Below, in pieces: positions 20,770-31,907 of a stretch of 64,000 nt of DNA. Both the position numbers and the translations under genes were made by a program. The DNA comes from Lepas anatifera (Eukaryota > Arthropoda > Thecostraca > Lepadidae). The notes under the pieces were generated by a model that worked only from the letters and a program-made list of their open reading frames with translations, ran no database searches and was not told the DNA's origin. The first letter of the stretch is position 1, and each line of letters begins with the position of its first letter. The stretch is from contig JAOTON010001271.1 in NCBI GenBank assembly GCA_034440635.1, forward strand, positions 496,001 to 560,000. Direction: 5' to 3'.

Positions 20770-23700
20770 CCTGTGGACAATTTTTGGAGCAGTGATACTG
20801 AACATGTTAGGAACATGTATGCAAAGTTTCACGACAGATATAGGTTTTGAGTCAGAGGGGATTTGACGTACACCCCTATTGCTTAGCTGGACGTGCCAAA
20901 GATGACGTGATAGGAACAAGTCCGAATACCAAAACTGACATGGGTAGAAACATTGTACTTTGAAATTGAAAATTTAAATATGATTTTGGGCACCAACGGT
21001 TTTTTAGCTTAGTTAAAAGCCGTTTAAGCACAAAAGGCAAGAGCCGATTTTGCGCGGACATCCTTTGACAAACGCCTCTCCTGCGGATAACCAGTAGGTG
21101 CTGTATCGGTTGTCCATCCAAGGTCATGATCCTGAATCTTAAGGGATTTCATTCTGTGCAACAAACTTTTACAATACGCCGGTCAGGTTTTTGCACTTTG
21201 CCTCTTGGGTAAGCGTAATTATTGCAAAAAACTTGTCAGGGAGATATTTTTGCAGAGGTGTTACTGAAACCTTTTCGCGTTCATTTCTCTGGTTTGTTTT
21301 CCAGAAAGTGCATGTAATTTCAGATTGTCTTATTTCAGCTTTCATTTGTTTGTTACCAAAGCTTGAAGTAATTTCCACGCAATTTCAATGTAAGCTTAGT
21401 TTCATTGTCTCATATCCTCTATTTCCTTTAGTAGTGTAATAAGGCTAGAATAACATAACATAACTTTATTTAATCAAGGTGCATCCTCAACTGCTTATTT
21501 TGATTTTAGGCAGTCGCTCCGTGTTTTCATGCAGTTTTTATGGACAGATATTAAGGAGAGTAAAAGGCTAAGGTCAAAGGCCAAAGAAATACACAAAAGC
21601 TTCAACTAGACCAGTTTCCAGGAACAAGAGCACCCTTAGAGGCACCGTATAGGTACTTACATCACTGGCACCATGCGTGAGATGGACAGTGCGCACAACA
21701 TAAGCAGCTCGCTACTGGAATCACTACATGAACGACAGCCTTATAGCAAATCTTACCTCTGGTTGGACACCCGAGGACGACGGGTTCCAATTCGCTATGA
21801 ATATCAATCCGACGTAACCCAGGAAGGAATCAAAATGTTTCAGCGCACGGTTAAATTTTGGACAGCCAATTCATGTATGCGGTACAAGAAACAGAATACG
21901 CACTATTGCACTGGGAACCTACTTTATGCCAACCCACCTCACCCAAACGTAGTTCTTGTCCTCGGAGGTGGTATTTGTGATTTCCCAGTTGGCATGGGAC
22001 CTTGCGATAAATTCAAAACGAAAATATGCAATATCTATTCTGCTCACAAGGGGATGATTCATATATTAGGCCTATGGCCTACAATAAACAGCCATATAGC
22101 GAGGAAGTATGTGCAAATAAATTACGAAAATGGCTTTTCCGATTCGGACGGTGATATGGAGAAGGCCGCGAAGTTTATGGTGCACTACATCCCACCACCA
22201 AGATGTTTCTCTAAGTATGACCAGCTACCAACTCCATTCGAATACACGACTCCCACTTTACCGAGCTCAGTTCCTAAACCGATGGCAAAAGGGATAGAAA
22301 GCAGACCGATAATAGTGAGTTTCAAAAATCAATTCCAATACATAATTGATTATCACATGATTGCCTGGGGGCCACCAGCATTCACAGACAGATACAGCGT
22401 TAACACATTGTATAAATGCCCTGTTCTATGGAGCCATCATTGCTCGAGAAACGGCAAAGCCACACCAAAATGCAAAAACTACGGCTACTTGGGACCCGAT
22501 TGTAAGTGCCAGTGCGGTCCCGGATTTACTGGCACCAAATGTGAGAAGGAAAACGGAGGCTGGTTTCCCCCGTGAAAGGCATCGTACACGAGTTCAAAAT
22601 AGCATCCAATGAGAACTATGATTTTGCAAGCTTGAAGATGAAACCAATGACAGACAAATCCGACAATCCAGACTTCAAGTACTACCAGTTCATTAACGTA
22701 GTAATCAACCCAACAGACGCAAAAAGCGTTCCGAGCGTCATCTTGTTTTTACCTTTCAAAAAGGTTGCCAAACATTTGAATCATCAGCAACAGAAATTAA
22801 TAGATAACATCCAGCTTTTCGACTGTGCCAAGGGAGCCCGACTAACCTGGGGCCACAGTGAGATTGGGAGAATGGCTTGTGAATGTACGTCAAGCCTCAT
22901 AAACAACGAGAAGTTGGAGGATGCTCGGGTATTTCGGGGGAAAAAGCCTACCATGAGCATGTACCTGATCAACTCCCTCGGTCTCAATTTTAAAAACACT
23001 GAACTGTCGATCACATCTTCGGAATTTCGCCTGGTTACCAAATTCCACAGACTGGAGTTGAAGGATTATGTTCCCAGTCCCGACGGGGACGATGGCGGTT
23101 TCCCTAGCACCAACGGCACCACAGACAACACGTCAGGCGGTACCAACGGCACCGTTGGTACCGCCGCCGCAATGACAGCCGCCTCCGGCAGTTACGCCCT
23201 TATAGGCGCTATAGTGGCAGGCGTACTGCTACTCCTTCTCTGTCTTCTCCTCCTTTGCCTCTTGAAACGACGCAGGAGACAGGAAGAAATTGCAGAGGAA
23301 GAGCGTCAAAAAGCTGAAACTGAAACCAGCGAGTTTATGGATGACACTACTGACTCTGACGAAAAAGGAAACATATGAAACTCTGCTTCTTTGCCTCAGA
23401 CGTTTAGACAGAATGCAATTCCCGCAATTCTAACTAGTTTGGGTCTCCACGACAATACTGACTCAGAATGAGCTTATAGCAGTTTCAGGTATTCGCAGCA
23501 AAGCAAATAGCTATCGTTACTTTTTATCGAAGTTATCGAATATTTTTTGGAAGTTGATGATATAGATGATGTTGATTGATAGCTCCCGAGGTCAAGCCAT
23601 TTATGAGATATTTAATGAAGTAGCAAGGGTCTTTACCTAACTCATGTTGCACTTTAGTGCCGTGATCTCACGGCTTGTTTTGACTCGAAGTTCACAAAAT

Positions 23701-24455
23701 GATCGCATTTCTTGGTTATCTATATGAATGCAAAAGAATCAGCTGCTTAAATTTATATCATCAACCCTGTGAGATGTGCAACGCTCAAACTGTGAGGAGA
23801 TTGAGGAACACGCACCAGAAGCACCTTAGGCGCAAGGCATCGTGAAAATGACTTCCCACCGATTTTAAGGCAATATTTAAGGTAATGTGGAAAACGATAA
23901 TCACGGCTACTGATTCACAAGAAGTTTAACAACTGTTATTTGCCTATATGAATCGAACTAATACAAACTGTACTGTATATTGCGTCCTATCATAACGCGA
24001 CACCTGGCAAAGAAAGTTTAACACCATTGACAAGAGTCGTGTCGGTGCGTTACTCACGAAAAATATTGAAGTGTATGTCTTGGATTTAATTGTTATTCCC
24101 TTCTCCATATTTCTACATATTGTTTCCAACATTCAGCTGATAAAGACATAATTCGTAAAATCAAATACCTTCAATAATTCGTATACGATGATACGATACA
24201 CGTATTTCTCATACACATCGATGAATACCACTATTTCTGACTCCATAGCCGTCTCCGTTTTCCCGAGGGACTAGAACAGACCGGCTCCGCTTGTGGCAGT
24301 TGGCAGGGCCCAGGGAGGCATTGTAAACGACAGGGCTGAGATGGTCGACCCATCTCAGCGACATCGCCAGCTAACACAGCCCCTAAATCCCGCCGAAAGT
24401 ATCAATTTACATGGCCATTGTCGGTTCTGATTAACATGTATATTTAAAAAGTTAA
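20770..24455 (+). repeat. Segmental duplication, copy A
   Basis: About 3.7 kb is collinear with 48372-52195 in the same orientation, 27.6 kb away. It includes the astacin-like gene, about 0.9 kb upstream and 1.1 kb downstream. The left edge begins at 'ggagca(g/a)tgatactgaa' and the right edge ends near 'ccattgtcggttctg(a/g)ttaacatg'. Copy A lacks about 100 bp present in copy B at about 51396-51506. Confidence 0.9.
21673..23378 (+). pseudogene. Membrane-anchored pseudo-astacin, copy A (frameshifted)
   Basis: This duplicate of the gene at 49291-51015 is split into two frames (21673-22575 and 22572-23378). The break follows from a run of five C residues at about 22567-22572 where copy B has six. 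The N-terminal part holds the astacin-like domain and the EGF-like module. The second frame holds the ectodomain C-terminus, an Asn-Gly-Thr-rich stalk, the transmembrane helix and a charged tail. The zinc motif is degenerate in the same way as in copy B (Lys-Gly-Met-Ile-His...Pro), so catalysis was lost before the duplication. The glycine/threonine stalk is six residues shorter. A homopolymer sequencing error could produce the same picture, so 'pseudogene' is provisional. Confidence 0.8.
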
Positions 24456-24736
24456 AAGCAATGTGGCACCTTGGTCGAATCCAGGAACGTAGTGTGATTA
24501 GGGATATTTTTACCCGAAAATCATGAAAACGTACATTATTTCTCTAAAAAATGTATAATGAGCTTAATATTTTTTAAATGTTCTTCTAGGGTGACAAATA
24601 AACCTTTGCGTATGGATGACGTCATGATCTGGCGACTACGACCATATTCAATACGCTTCAAGGGCTTCAATTGGCTGATTACTCACCGTGACGTCAGCAC
24701 TGTCGTCACACCAACAGCTAACAACTGTGGCCGCGT

Positions 24737-24868
24737 GGCTGGGGTAGATTTGGGGTACATTTCAGGTAGGTTTGTAGCTTTTCTCCACGAAAATTTTTAG
24801 TTTCAAGACAAATTATATATTGGGTACCGAGCTTTCCAGTATGCTTTACAACTTGGCTATCTCAGTTA
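24737..24868 (+). repeat. Copy of the fold-back centre sequence (matches 45548-45667)
   Basis: This block, ending ACAACTTGGCTATCTCAGTT next to TTAA, matches the loop and inner right arm of the large inverted-repeat element around 45548-45667. It shows that this sequence is a dispersed repeat in its own right. The frame at 24558-24800 reads into it and has no known domain. Confidence 0.6.
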
Positions 24869-24869
24869 A

Positions 24870-25240
24870 CACGCGCCCCGCTCGGGTCCCTGCCATGACG
24901 CACCCCGCTGGGGGTCATTTTTCGCCCCCCTCCGTATCTCATTTCCCAGGACGGTTAAAGGAGAATTAAGGAAAGCATTCGAAAGCTCCTGATGAGACTA
25001 ATAGAAATTATAACAAATATTTTTATGTCAGGTCAATATCGAGGTCAGCGAAGGTCAAAGAAAGTTCCGAAGGCTTACAACAGGGCGGTAACAACAGGCA
25101 ACATTGTATCAGATATTCAAGCTTCAAATACATTTTCACCTTTAAAACATAGGCAAACACGTCATCTTCGAATAACGAGCAACATCCACGGTCAGGGCCT
25201 ACGGCGTCGGCGTCAATGGCGCGCAGCCTTCACGGCTGCG
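24870..25240 (+). mobile_element. TTAA-type element E6, left part only
   Basis: It starts at TTAA (24866-24869) with CACGCGCCCCGCTCGGG, the E1/E2 type terminus, and continues with the GTATCTCATTTCCCA block found in reverse at the right end of E2. The right end is not clear. Near 25217-25244 a GC-rich hairpin, GCGCAGCC/GGCTGCGC, is followed by non-matching sequence. AGGTCA half-sites are present. Confidence 0.55.
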
Positions 25241-25543
25241 CATTAGGGTGTAGTGAATTTTAGAATTTGTCTCAAATCAAAACTGTACCCTGTTTTTTCT
25301 TGTGTCAGACATTTCGGAATATGACTGTGCCCATTTTATGTGGATAAAATTGGGGTTAAGGTCTTGCTTTTTTAATTCAAAATAGCATGCAAGAGTGCTG
25401 AAAGTGAGCATGCAAATGTGTCATTTAGGTGATGTTACACAAGCATATCTCAGAGACGTGAGTTATTTTCGATGCTCCAACACCTACCGGGGCTGAACAT
25501 TGGAGTTACTAAGTAGAATATGAAAACAAATTATGATTCAGGG

Positions 25544-25704
25544 CAATGGCGGATACAAGGGGGTCGGACAAAAGGGATGAAGCCCTCCCCGAAATGTCAG
25601 AATGCCTATAGTTAATACAAAGCCGAAGGCTGTTCCGAGGTAATAGCAGATGAGGCTCGAACCCCCTAGCCCTCTCCCGAAATAATATTCTGGATCCGCC
25701 ACTG
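25544..25704. mobile_element. Short hAT-like MITE (161 bp)
   Basis: The ends CAATGGCGGATACAAGGGGG and CTGGATCCGCCACTG are inverted and imperfect. Flanking octamers ATTCAGGG and ATTCGGGG match at 7 of 8 positions. CAGTGGCGGA-type ends with 8-bp duplications are typical of non-autonomous hAT elements. Confidence 0.65.
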
Positions 25705-26043
25705 ATTCGGGGTAATTCGATTAGTTCCTTCTTTATCCTAATAATCGTTGTACTCCTGTATTGCTTGGCTCCCTCTGCCTTTTCAAATGAGATGCTTCAG
25801 GATAGGCTTTCAGAGTTAAATGACATTTAGGATTTCAGATAATGCTGATCTTTCATTTAAAACCATGGGGAACACTTCAGCTTTTCTTTGCCCCAGAGGG
25901 GCAATTTTTCCTTTCACAGCGCTGTTCCCATATCAATAGCTAACGTCAATATGAATCCTCTTACATATGTTTAACTGAAAAAGTCGCTGATCCCTTTAAA
26001 TGAAAAGGAACGTTGTTTTTTCTCACATTGGTCCTGACCACAA

Positions 26044-26350
26044 ATGGCGACTACAGCGAGAGCAAGTAAGCATTTGTCGTTATTAGAAGTAATTGGCACG
26101 GAGGAGGATCTACCGTAAGCTAACCTTCGTACTAACAGGGGCGTCCTCAGACAGGCTCTGATAATTCGGGATTTAAACACACAAGGCACGGGAGCTGCAT
26201 TAGCATGGGAAGTCGCGCACATCATTGAACGAATGGTGAAGGATATTCGACTGACCGTTGGCGAATGCATGAAAACAGCCATCGGGAAAGATCTCGGAGT
26301 CGCAAATAGGGCGGTGAGGCGTCGGCAGCAGCTTGAGGAGGACGCCTGTG
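26044..26350 (+). pseudogene. Gene fragment or exon of unknown family, one in-frame stop
   Basis: An ATG at 26044 opens a frame that continues to a strong donor at 26351 (TGTG/GTAAGC), interrupted by one TAA at 26116-26118. The encoded segment looks like a folded helical protein, with pieces such as LRTNRGVLRQALIIRDLN and GTGAALAWEVAHIIERMV. I do not recognise it. A 24-bp 'intron' (26115-26138) would remove the stop in frame and has GT-AG ends, but it is implausibly short for an animal. A nonsense mutation is more likely. The natural next exon may be at 27919. Confidence 0.45.
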
Positions 26351-26544
26351 GTAAGCATGTCTTGTCCATGTTATCTCATTGGAAAATAGCACACAATTGC
26401 CGTCATTCCAAATTCGAAGGCAAAGCTCTTCCAGTGTTAAAATAACCCGCAATGTATAATACTGGACCATACATACTTTAGGTTCCGTAAACAGACAAAT
26501 ATGCTGCCTAATGCACACGCCGAAAATATATAAACCAATTTGCC

Positions 26545-27000
26545 CAAAGGCAGTCCAAAAACTAATCGCTATATTTTTACGGACACGGGTGGGCGCCTAG
26601 GAGATTTTTGTGCCCGAAAGCTCAAATACCTAATTATAAACTGTTGCCATTTTACGCTACGGAAAATCAAATGAGGCATGACACGAGCTTAGCAAGTCAA
26701 AATGTAAAAAGACCTGACCTAAGCTCAGTTCAAGGTCACTATCTGCTCTTAGATAGGGATCAAGAAAGGCAGTCCAAAGGCAGTCCAAAAACTAATCGCT
26801 ATATTTTTACGGACACGGGTGGGCGCCTAGGAGATTTTTGTGCCCGAAAGCTCAAATACCTAATTAAAAACTGTTGCCATTTTACGCTACGGAAAATCAA
26901 ATGAGGCATGACACGAGCTTAGCAAGTCAAAATGTAAAAAGACCTGACCTAAGCTCAGTTCAAGGTCACTATCTGCTCTTAGATAGGGATCAAGAAAGGC
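26545..27000 (+). repeat. 230-bp tandem duplication (two copies)
   Basis: Two adjacent units are offset by exactly 230 bp (26551 to 26781, 26761 to 26991). I see a single difference, TAATTATAAAC against TAATTAAAAAC. Each unit contains TGACCT and AGGTCA hexamers. The near-identity implies a very recent event or an assembly duplication. Confidence 0.9.
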
Positions 27001-27918
27001 ATAGAAAAGAACACAGAAAAACATGGAAAACGGAAAATATGGTTATTTAAAAATGTGAATTTTTTTAATTTGATTTCATATCACCTATCAAATGTTACAG
27101 GGAACAATTTCTTTATTTCAAGCCTAGGAATGAACCATGAAAACATGATGCTGAAATTTGAAATTAATCTGATACGTATTTACTGAGAAACTGGCATTTC
27201 ACAATTTCCCGTAGACATTCAGTGGTGAAGTAATTGGCCGTACATGGGGTTTATAGGGCGCTTTCAGCATCTAGGCTATATCGCGCCGTACATGACCTTA
27301 GGTCATTGATATCAGTGTCTTTACCGCATACTGTGGTCCTTGGTTGCCTTATGTGCTAAAAATTTCAGATCAATAGATTAAACATACTTTCACTGCAGCC
27401 ACTTTGAATATTTTTGGACGTTGGCCAGGCCTGCCGACGTGACTATGCATGAGCTTGACTTGAAATGTTCAGGAAAAATATGCATTGGGTCAGGATAAGC
27501 TTACACAAAGAACGCCGGGCGCTGCGCACTGCCGTTTTCAGCCACCTTTGATAAGACTTAGGGGGGTGCAGAATGGCCTTCCACCAGAGCGCAGGATAAA
27601 TAAGTTCCACCCGATTTGAAGACAAAAAAATTCCCGAGAGGAAAAATCTGGCAACGCCGTATGACCTGGTAGTAGTTCAAGAGTCATTACACCACAACAA
27701 TTATTATCCGCTTTCGTTAATGTACTGTAACCAGATATAAGTACAGCCATTTTAAGATTGTCGAGTGACACCAGCAGAAGCGTTATGAAGATCCTGACTC
27801 CAATCAACCATTGTTATTTCGCATGCACTCGGTTGATATAAAGCTTTGTGCTTTATTAAAACGAAATGTTTCAGAGCATTGGTTCATCATCTGACTTATA
27901 AAAACCTTTCCTTACAGA
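27001..27918. other. No gene recognised; partial relative of the AGGTCA-rich elements
   Basis: The stretch at about 27285-27310 (CATGACCTTAGGTCAT) resembles part of E3 near 5285-5305. No termini were found. A short tract at 27440-27800 is open on the minus strand without any domain feature. Confidence 0.3.
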
Positions 27919-28083
27919 TACAGACGAGGAAAAACTCGCATTTCTCTTGAGTATATCCAGCTGGACAGTGCAAAGAGTTTGAAGATGACTTGTCAGCCAC
28001 CACCCCGAGAAGTCCATTCGTAAAGTGTGGCACCCTCCACATTGAGAGCGTTAACGTTGTGAACTTGGAGGGACTGCCGAAAA
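27919..28083 (+). CDS. Possible exon downstream of 26044-26350
   Basis: A pyrimidine-rich acceptor (CCTTTCCTTACAG) precedes the segment and a donor (AAAA/GTGAGT) ends it. Joined to the upstream donor, the frame reads on as DTDEEKLAFLLSISSW and then stops. A different frame from about 27968 continues with SPFVKCGTLHIESVNVVNL to the donor. One frameshift would therefore be needed, consistent with a decayed gene. No known domain is recognised. Confidence 0.25.
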
Positions 28084-28399
28084 GTGAGTAGCTGCTGGTA
28101 CAGACAGCAAGCTCACCCCTACTACATCAGAAATATCCGAACCCCCATCATGGGGAAGCCCAGCTGCGCTGATAAGCAGGAAAATATTCAGAAAAGAAGG
28201 GTCGCCGTTACCAATCCGCACCCACCAGCGACTAGTACGCATCAAGGATGCCACTGGCCTCGAGTGAGTCTGTGGTTGTGGCGTTGAGTGGTTTTGTTTA
28301 TGGAGTGGTTTTATGATTCAGGATGTCTTATAAATCCATGAAAAGTAGACAAAATTTCAATGTGAAATAACAATTTAGTTAACATGTCCAATGAATTTT

Positions 28400-29215
28400 T
28401 GGGTACTAGGCTGTGGGACATTTGATGATTGGTGACTTTTCAGTCCTCAATCGCTCCTCTGTGTATTGCTTAGCTTCTTTCAGCCTGTGCTCAAGAGTGA
28501 CTGTGCACGTCTAAGCAGGCTGTGCACGTCTAAACAGGCTAAAGGCCTGTGCACGTCTAAACAGGCTTGCGTCTTGCGCAGGATGCTATTGTAGGCTCTC
28601 CTGACCTCCTGCTCCTCGATGGACTCCTTGAAGTCCTCCACAGTCATATGCAGCTCCTCTAGGGTGGGGGAGGCTCCTCATCAACTCCCCTAGACACACG
28701 AGTCAGAACCAGTAGTCCAGGGGCGCATAGGCGGTGGAACTAGCGGTCACCAGGTCACCGTGCCCCCCCCTCCTCCTTCAATGATGATTTCTAAAACAAA
28801 CCCTATGACGTTGACTGGAAATAAATTGGTGCTTCCCCCTTAAAACCGGACCCTCCGCCGTCACTGCAGAAGCGACATATCGGGACTGCAGGAGGCTCAC
28901 ACAACACCCCTGGGCCTCCTGCACCCCTGACGTGTCGCCCCTGGACTACTGGTTCTGGTCCGTGTGTCTGGTGGAACCGATGATGAGCCCCCGCCACTCT
29001 AAAGGAGCTGAAAATGACTGCGAAAGACTTCAAGGAGTCCATCGAGGAGCTTTTTGAGAGGGGAACCTGCAAGAACATCCTGCGCAGGGCGCAGGCTTGT
29101 GTAGAACAGAGAGTGGGCTTTCTAACACAGCTTCAAAGAAGTCAAGCATCCCACATACGAGGAGGGGTGATTGAGGACTGGAAAGTCACTCTGATTATCA
29201 AATTTACCTTAGTAT
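28400..29215. repeat. Imperfect inverted repeat, arms of about 350 bp
   Basis: The left arm (about 28430-28735) matches the right arm (about 28935-29210) in reverse. Examples are 'gactccttgaagtc' near 28622 and 'gacttcaaggagtcc' near 29027, and CCAGTAGTCCAGGGG against CCCTGGACTACTGG. The arms are diverged. A tandem GTGCACGTCTAAACAGGCT motif (about 28505-28566) is confined to the left arm. The arms carry short open frames that mirror each other. I cannot tell whether this is a fold-back element or two inverted copies of one repeat. Confidence 0.65.
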
Positions 29216-29768
29216 AGTGTCAGAAAATTCACGAGAGAAGTTTGATACCTTATGATTTCACATTGAAAACTTCAATTAAGTTTAACCATGTATATATGGA
29301 GCACCCTGTAGTTTGTGTTATTTACCTCAGACGCATGGGCACATTTTTTTCGTATCCACCACAAAAACGGACTTACCTCATGTACCCGGGATTCGGTCTT
29401 CTGGAGTCCCGGTTACATGAGCAGATAAGTCTTTACCGCGGTCAATGCGTAAATAGAGCGTTCTGAAGGTGCCCACTGCCAATGTATACGGGGTAAATGA
29501 GGGGCAACCGCTACCCATTGCAACTCTGTGCTCATCAGCGACTGGCCCATAGATCAGAGGCAAGTGGTGTGGAGCAAGAGTTAGTTTTGTGTTTGTTTAC
29601 AATCATCGGCCTGCCCCACTCCTTTTTATTTGGGTGCTCGTTAGCTGTGTTATGGAAATACAGTCTGTCGTGTTGAAGCGTCATGTCTTTCCTTGCATTC
29701 CAGAACTAGAGTACGCTGAGTGACTTTCATGTTTGCTAGTAGGCATTTAGAGCATCATGCCTAAGCAT
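29216..29768. other. Spacer with a strong hairpin at 29375-29420
   Basis: The hairpin pairs CTCATGTACCCGGGA with TCCCGGTTACATGAG around a 15-nt loop, with one bulge. No gene is recognised. The rest is AT-rich. Confidence 0.4.
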
Positions 29769-30238
29769 TAGGGTGTCCCAAAATTAACAAAGTTTTAAAA
29801 GTTGGTGTTTACCTTTCTTGTTCCCGTTGAGTGTGACCTGAAACGAAATTTTGCAAAAATCAGGCATCTAAATTAATATTTGACCCCAGCGCAAATCACT
29901 TGAAGTTTTACCCATAGCTCCCGATGGAGACTGCAACGCTTGAACACGAACTATTTCGGTACTTCCATCGTAATGTGGAACTGCAGTGTAGGGTGTCTTA
30001 TGTTTTCTTCTCTTGTTGGCTAGGTTTTGTCAGAATTCTCTTTTATCTATTGTTTACATGGCATTCCGACTTATTTCCACTACAATTACTTGACGTTCTT
30101 CGTTTTACATTGAACCATATTGTGTTATAAGGTACACAACCCTTATCAGAATAACTGGTCGATTTTCCTTGTACCTATAGTCAGAAAATATTTTTATAAA
30201 CAATATATTAAATCCTCAAAAAAAAAAAACAATAAAAA

Positions 30239-30246
30239 AACAAAAA

Positions 30247-30281
<35 letters not shown>
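30239..30281. repeat. Poly(A) tract in the left arm
   Basis: A nearly pure A run of about 40 bp, with A-rich sequence upstream. It sits at the position where the right arm carries a SINE, so it may mark a separate A-tailed insertion or a repeat expansion specific to this arm. Confidence 0.8.
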
Positions 30282-30287
<6 letters not shown>

Positions 30288-30299
30288 GGTCCCTGGCCA

Positions 30300-30976
30300 G
30301 AGATGTACGCCAGAACTGATTTCCTAGTGTCGGGAAACGGCTTGTGGTAATGCTCTACAACTTGCAGTAGGTGCTGATGGCCAGTGGTGGATGGGGGGAA
30401 ACATTCCCCCAAAACAGAAAATCTAGGGACAATAATATGGTTGCACCCCCTCCCCAAAGCTGTCGACTTCATTTTTTCCCGGACTCATTTTTAGTCTACA
30501 AGCAAGGTTTTGGTGCTTCAAATTTCAACTTTAAACACAGCCACTCACCTTCGGTGTAAAAATTGAGCCCTTAAAAGCAAAACAAGCATCTTGTGGCTAC
30601 AGCTTTGACCCGGCGACGTTTTTTTATTTTGCTTATCGACTCTTCAGCTTACCCCCGCAGCTTACCGTCTAGTTAAATTCTGGTATGCTATCACCGCGTG
30701 ACGTTTTTTTCATCGACTTTGGCTTGCCCCCCAAACCTACCGGCTAAATCCGCCACTGCTGTCGGCTCTCCTCACTCTTAGTTAGGCACCCGACATAGTC
30801 ATTTATCAGCCTAACCCCTCTCTCCGCTGCGTTGTTCGCCAACTGCAGATTTCGGATGAAGGCCTCCAGCCTATCGTAACCTGGGATACCGTCCCATGGC
30901 GGGCACTCAGCCAGAAATGACGTGTCAATCGATAGGCTTTCAAACATGAGATGGGACTGCGTGCCCACAAACTTAT
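30300..30976 (-). pseudogene. TE-associated gene fragment, left-arm copy
   Basis: On the minus strand, 30976-30767 encodes FVGTQSHLMFESLSIDTSFL and then a segment with NNAAERGVRLINDYVG. After an inserted MITE (30382-30758) the frame resumes with LLQVVEHYHKPFPDTRKSVL at about 30373-30300. From memory of the pattern, the AERGV-LI-DY ... LLQVV-H---FP-RKS arrangement is shared by large families of uncharacterised, probably transposon-linked proteins in invertebrates. Only this C-terminal part is present. The BEL element cuts it at its 5' side. Confidence 0.6.
30382..30758. mobile_element. hAT-like MITE in the left arm
   Basis: The ends are CAGTGGTGGAT and (on the other side) ATCCGCCACTG, with octamers CTGATGGC and CTGTCGGC on the two sides (6 of 8 identical). 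It is the same insertion as 45942-46321 in the right arm, so it predates formation of the inverted repeat. It is 377 bp long with no coding capacity. Confidence 0.7.
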
Positions 30977-31517
30977 TGTTACAGCGCCCGTAAAGAATCT
31001 GGTGGCCATTTGAAGGCCTTTCGAGCACTCACCTCTAGCGTGCAGAGGTTTTTGTGCGTCATACTGTTATATTGTTGCCAGTCGGCTGCTTTGTTGAGTT
31101 TTTTGTTTTGTTTTGGAACGATCACACTCCACCTGTACAATTTGAGTGATGAGACCATGAAATTAAAAGAAAAATACTGCCGGAACCACCACAATTTTCA
31201 GGTATAAAGAGGCGTGCTCTGTTTGATTTTGATTGTTTGCCTTTTTTGTTCAGCGTTTGCGCCTTTCTGTTTGTATTTGTGCTAGTTCTTTGCTTCGCTG
31301 CGCCATTTACATCACCCCTTTAGTTCTGGCGCTTTGTGTTTGTGTTACATTTTTGCTGCCCCTTTTTCTTTAGTAACGAGGATCTGGATATGAAGACCTG
31401 GAGATTCTTGGAAGATGCTGGAAATCACCATCAGGCCCAAGAAATTGCCCAAAAATAAACTGGATACTCTGTAACCTGAAGTTTTGTTTCTTCAAGTTTT
31501 AAGTTCCGGCCGTAATA
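30977..31517 (+). repeat. BEL 5' LTR
   Basis: A 541-bp LTR starting TGTTACAGCGCCCG. A TATA box (TATAAA) is at 31203-31208 and a polyadenylation signal AATAAA at 31454-31459, placing the R region between them. It differs from the 3' LTR by about three substitutions and two one-base indels, around 99% identity, which implies a recent insertion. Confidence 0.92.
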
Positions 31518-31907
31518 GTTACTGAAAATTCATTCTCTCTGTGACATATGATGACTGCTAGATATGGCCTTTGCTGATGCTTGTTTGGCTAGAATGTTGA
31601 AGGCTTGCTGACTCATTGAAAAGTCTGGTTTGCGCTATGATAATGCATGTTTGGCTTGTTTGTTTGGTATGCTCCATCTCTCTTTCTCGCTCGATTTACA
31701 TTGCTGGAAATGAGTATAGTGTGGGTCTTGTTTGCCAAGTGTAGTGCTAGTGGGTTGTTCAAAGATTAGCTCGCATATGATACATTGAAACACGCTGAAG
31801 CACATTAGCCAGAAAACTTCACTGTTAGGTAGTTCCACACTAGGAATTTCACCACATCACATCCAGCTCTCAAACCCCATACTCACTCACTCTTCATCAA
31901 CAGCAAG
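31518..31907 (+). other. BEL leader between LTR and Gag
   Basis: Untranslated leader of about 390 bp. The first bases after the LTR (GTTACTGAAAATTC) do not contain an obvious TGG-type primer-binding site. No gene is present. Confidence 0.6.

Noticed and set aside
26115..26138. A 24-bp GT-AG intron that would remove an in-frame stop
   Set aside because: Too short for known animal introns. A nonsense mutation explains the data more simply, although transcript data could overturn this.
30194..30472. Open frame with a long Phe or Lys run
   Set aside because: Translation of a poly(A)/poly(T) tract inside a repeat arm.
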